This document shows positions 63,164 to 64,000 of a stretch of 64,000 nt of DNA, piece after piece; the first letter of the stretch is position 1; every line of letters begins with the position of its first letter. A program made the position numbers and the translations under genes. The notes under the pieces were generated by a model. It was given only the letters and a program-made list of their open reading frames with translations, made no database searches and was not told the DNA's origin. Origin of the DNA: Firmicutes bacterium AM55-24TS (GTDB lineage: Bacteria > Bacillota > Clostridia > UBA1381); NCBI GenBank assembly GCA_003460745.1, contig QTVU01000002.1, positions 62,001 to 126,000 of the forward strand. The letters run 5' to 3'.

Positions 63164-64000
63164 ATGAACACAAAAAGAATATTAAAAAATACCGATACCG
63201 ATTATATCAGTATTCTTTTGCTTTGTCTATGCGTTACAGCCGTTTTCTTCGTTATTTGGACATTTACGGGACAATGGCCTTGGAAATCTCAGGCATATAA
63301 TTCATATATACTTCAAGCACAATCTTGGCTTGAGGGCAGACTTGATTTAGGGCGTGACTATCCGTATCTTGAGCTTGCGATTTTCAATAATAAATATTAT
63401 GTAAGCTTTCCGCCGTTTCCGTCTTATGTTATGCTGCCGTTTTTGCTTATCGGCTGGAACAGTTGTGACAGTATGATTGCATTTGCGGTATCACTTTTGG
63501 GAGCGGTATACGCATTTAAGATATTAAAGCATTTTGATATTGAAAGTAAAACCGCAATATTTTTCACATTACTTCTTACAGTCGGTTCAAACTGGCTTAT
63601 GACTGCACAAAATGCTTGGGTTTGGTTTATCGCTCAAAATATGGCTTTTACATTAAGTCTTATGGCAATATACTATGCTTTGAAAAACAAAATAGGTCTT
63701 TCACTTGCATTTTGGGCATGTGCGGTAGGTTGCAGACCGTTCCAAATATTATATCTGCCTGCACTTCTATATCTGATATACAACGCACACAAAGCAGTCA
63801 ATCCCGAAGATAAAATCATCGATATTATAAAAAAGCGTTATCTCGCCCTTGTTCCTATGGCGGTCATTGCATTATCGTATATGATTTTAAACTTCGCTCG
63901 TTTCGGCAATATCACGGAATTCGGTCACAACTATCTGCCGGAATTTACACGTTCGGAACTCGGTCAATTCAATATCGGATATATGGCTGAAAATCTGAAA
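63164..64000 (+). CDS. GT-C-type membrane glycosyltransferase-like protein (partial)
   Basis: First 279 codons of a polytopic membrane protein that runs off the window. One helix near 18-38, then an extracytoplasmic loop WKSQAYNSYILQAQSWLEGRLDLGRDYPYLELAIFNNKYY, of the type seen in GT-C mannosyl- or arabinosyltransferase-like proteins, then further helices including YVSFPPFPSYVMLPFLL. GGAGG precedes the ATG. It follows the PIG-V-like gene by 12 bp and is probably the next transferase of the same glycan pathway. Confidence 0.75.
   Translation, partial: MNTKRILKNTDTDYISILLLCLCVTAVFFVIWTFTGQWPWKSQAYNSYILQAQSWLEGRLDLGRDYPYLELAIFNNKYYVSFPPFPSYVMLPFLLIGWNSCDSMIAFAVSLLGAVYAFKILKHFDIESKTAIFFTLLLTVGSNWLMTAQNAWVWFIAQNMAFTLSLMAIYYALKNKIGLSLAFWACAVGCRPFQILYLPALLYLIYNAHKAVNPEDKIIDIIKKRYLALVPMAVIALSYMILNFARFGNITEFGHNYLPEFTRSELGQFNIGYMAENLK

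Noticed and set aside
1..64000. CRISPR arrays, rRNA genes, phage or insertion-sequence transposases, replication origin
   Set aside because: None was found. The only repeats are the short palindromic elements, GTCGAC hairpins, tRNA duplication and low-complexity coding tracts.

Overview
The window is chromosomal DNA from an AT-rich, low-GC Gram-positive bacterium of the class Clostridia, most likely a gut-type anaerobe. The evidence is the sporulation operon spoIIAA-spoIIAB-sigF, RNase J, a YlxR/YlxQ-type nusA-infB operon, an LCP cell-wall enzyme, LL-diaminopimelate aminotransferase (dapL), consensus sigma-A promoters and strong AGGAGG ribosome binding sites. There is no plasmid, phage or insertion-sequence core and no CRISPR array. 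It reads as housekeeping chromosome with small accessory patches.

Layout. 1-7.3 kb (minus strand): nitrogen assimilation and lysine/DAP synthesis, glnA - ANTAR regulator - dapF - dapL - gltB. glnA and gltB each have a promoter and a leader in which the same small hairpin overlaps an intrinsic terminator, which suggests one antitermination regulon. 7.5-9.4 kb: a secreted transglutaminase-like protein. 9.4-10.9 kb: spoIIA operon, with sigF frameshifted near its 3' end. 11.0-13.0 kb: a CoA-acyltransferase-like protein and a zinc-ribbon membrane protein. 13.0-16.9 kb: fructose PTS operon fruR-fruK-fruA-HPr. 17.3-20.4 kb: RNase J, two small genes and a methyltransferase remnant. 20.4-22.6 kb: trpE-trpG behind a structured leader. 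22.8-25.5 kb: GH2 glycosidase with a palindromic repeat in its 5' leader. 25.6-35.5 kb: GNAT protein, then gltX-glnS-aminotransferase-trpS-wecA-wecB-mgtE. 35.6-49.9 kb: rimP-nusA-ylxR-ylxQ-infB-rbfA-nrnA-truB-ribF-glmU-pth-mfd-prsA, a translation/RNA/cell-wall supercluster. 50-52.3 kb: LCP enzyme and a leucine-rich-repeat protein. 52.5-53.2 kb: six tRNA genes. 53.3-54.9 kb: YkvI-like transporter and greA. 55.0-57.5 kb: repeats, a degenerate galactokinase-like protein and galT. 57.5-59.6 kb: an OmpR/PhoR-type two-component system. 59.8-64 kb: ychF and three membrane glycosylation genes, the last cut by the window edge.

Main points to revisit: (a) the shared glnA/gltB leader and the neighbouring ANTAR protein, whose receiver lacks the phospho-acceptor Asp; (b) an intact reading frame next to galT that resembles galactokinase but has lost the ATP-binding, catalytic and C-terminal glycine motifs; (c) the trpEG leader, with five NAG triplets at exact 5-nt spacing, a terminator and a Shine-Dalgarno-sequestering hairpin; (d) single-base frameshifts in gltB and sigF, which may be sequencing errors or real lesions; (e) an HPr with Arg at position 46; (f) a small palindromic repeat family at 22.7 and 55 kb.
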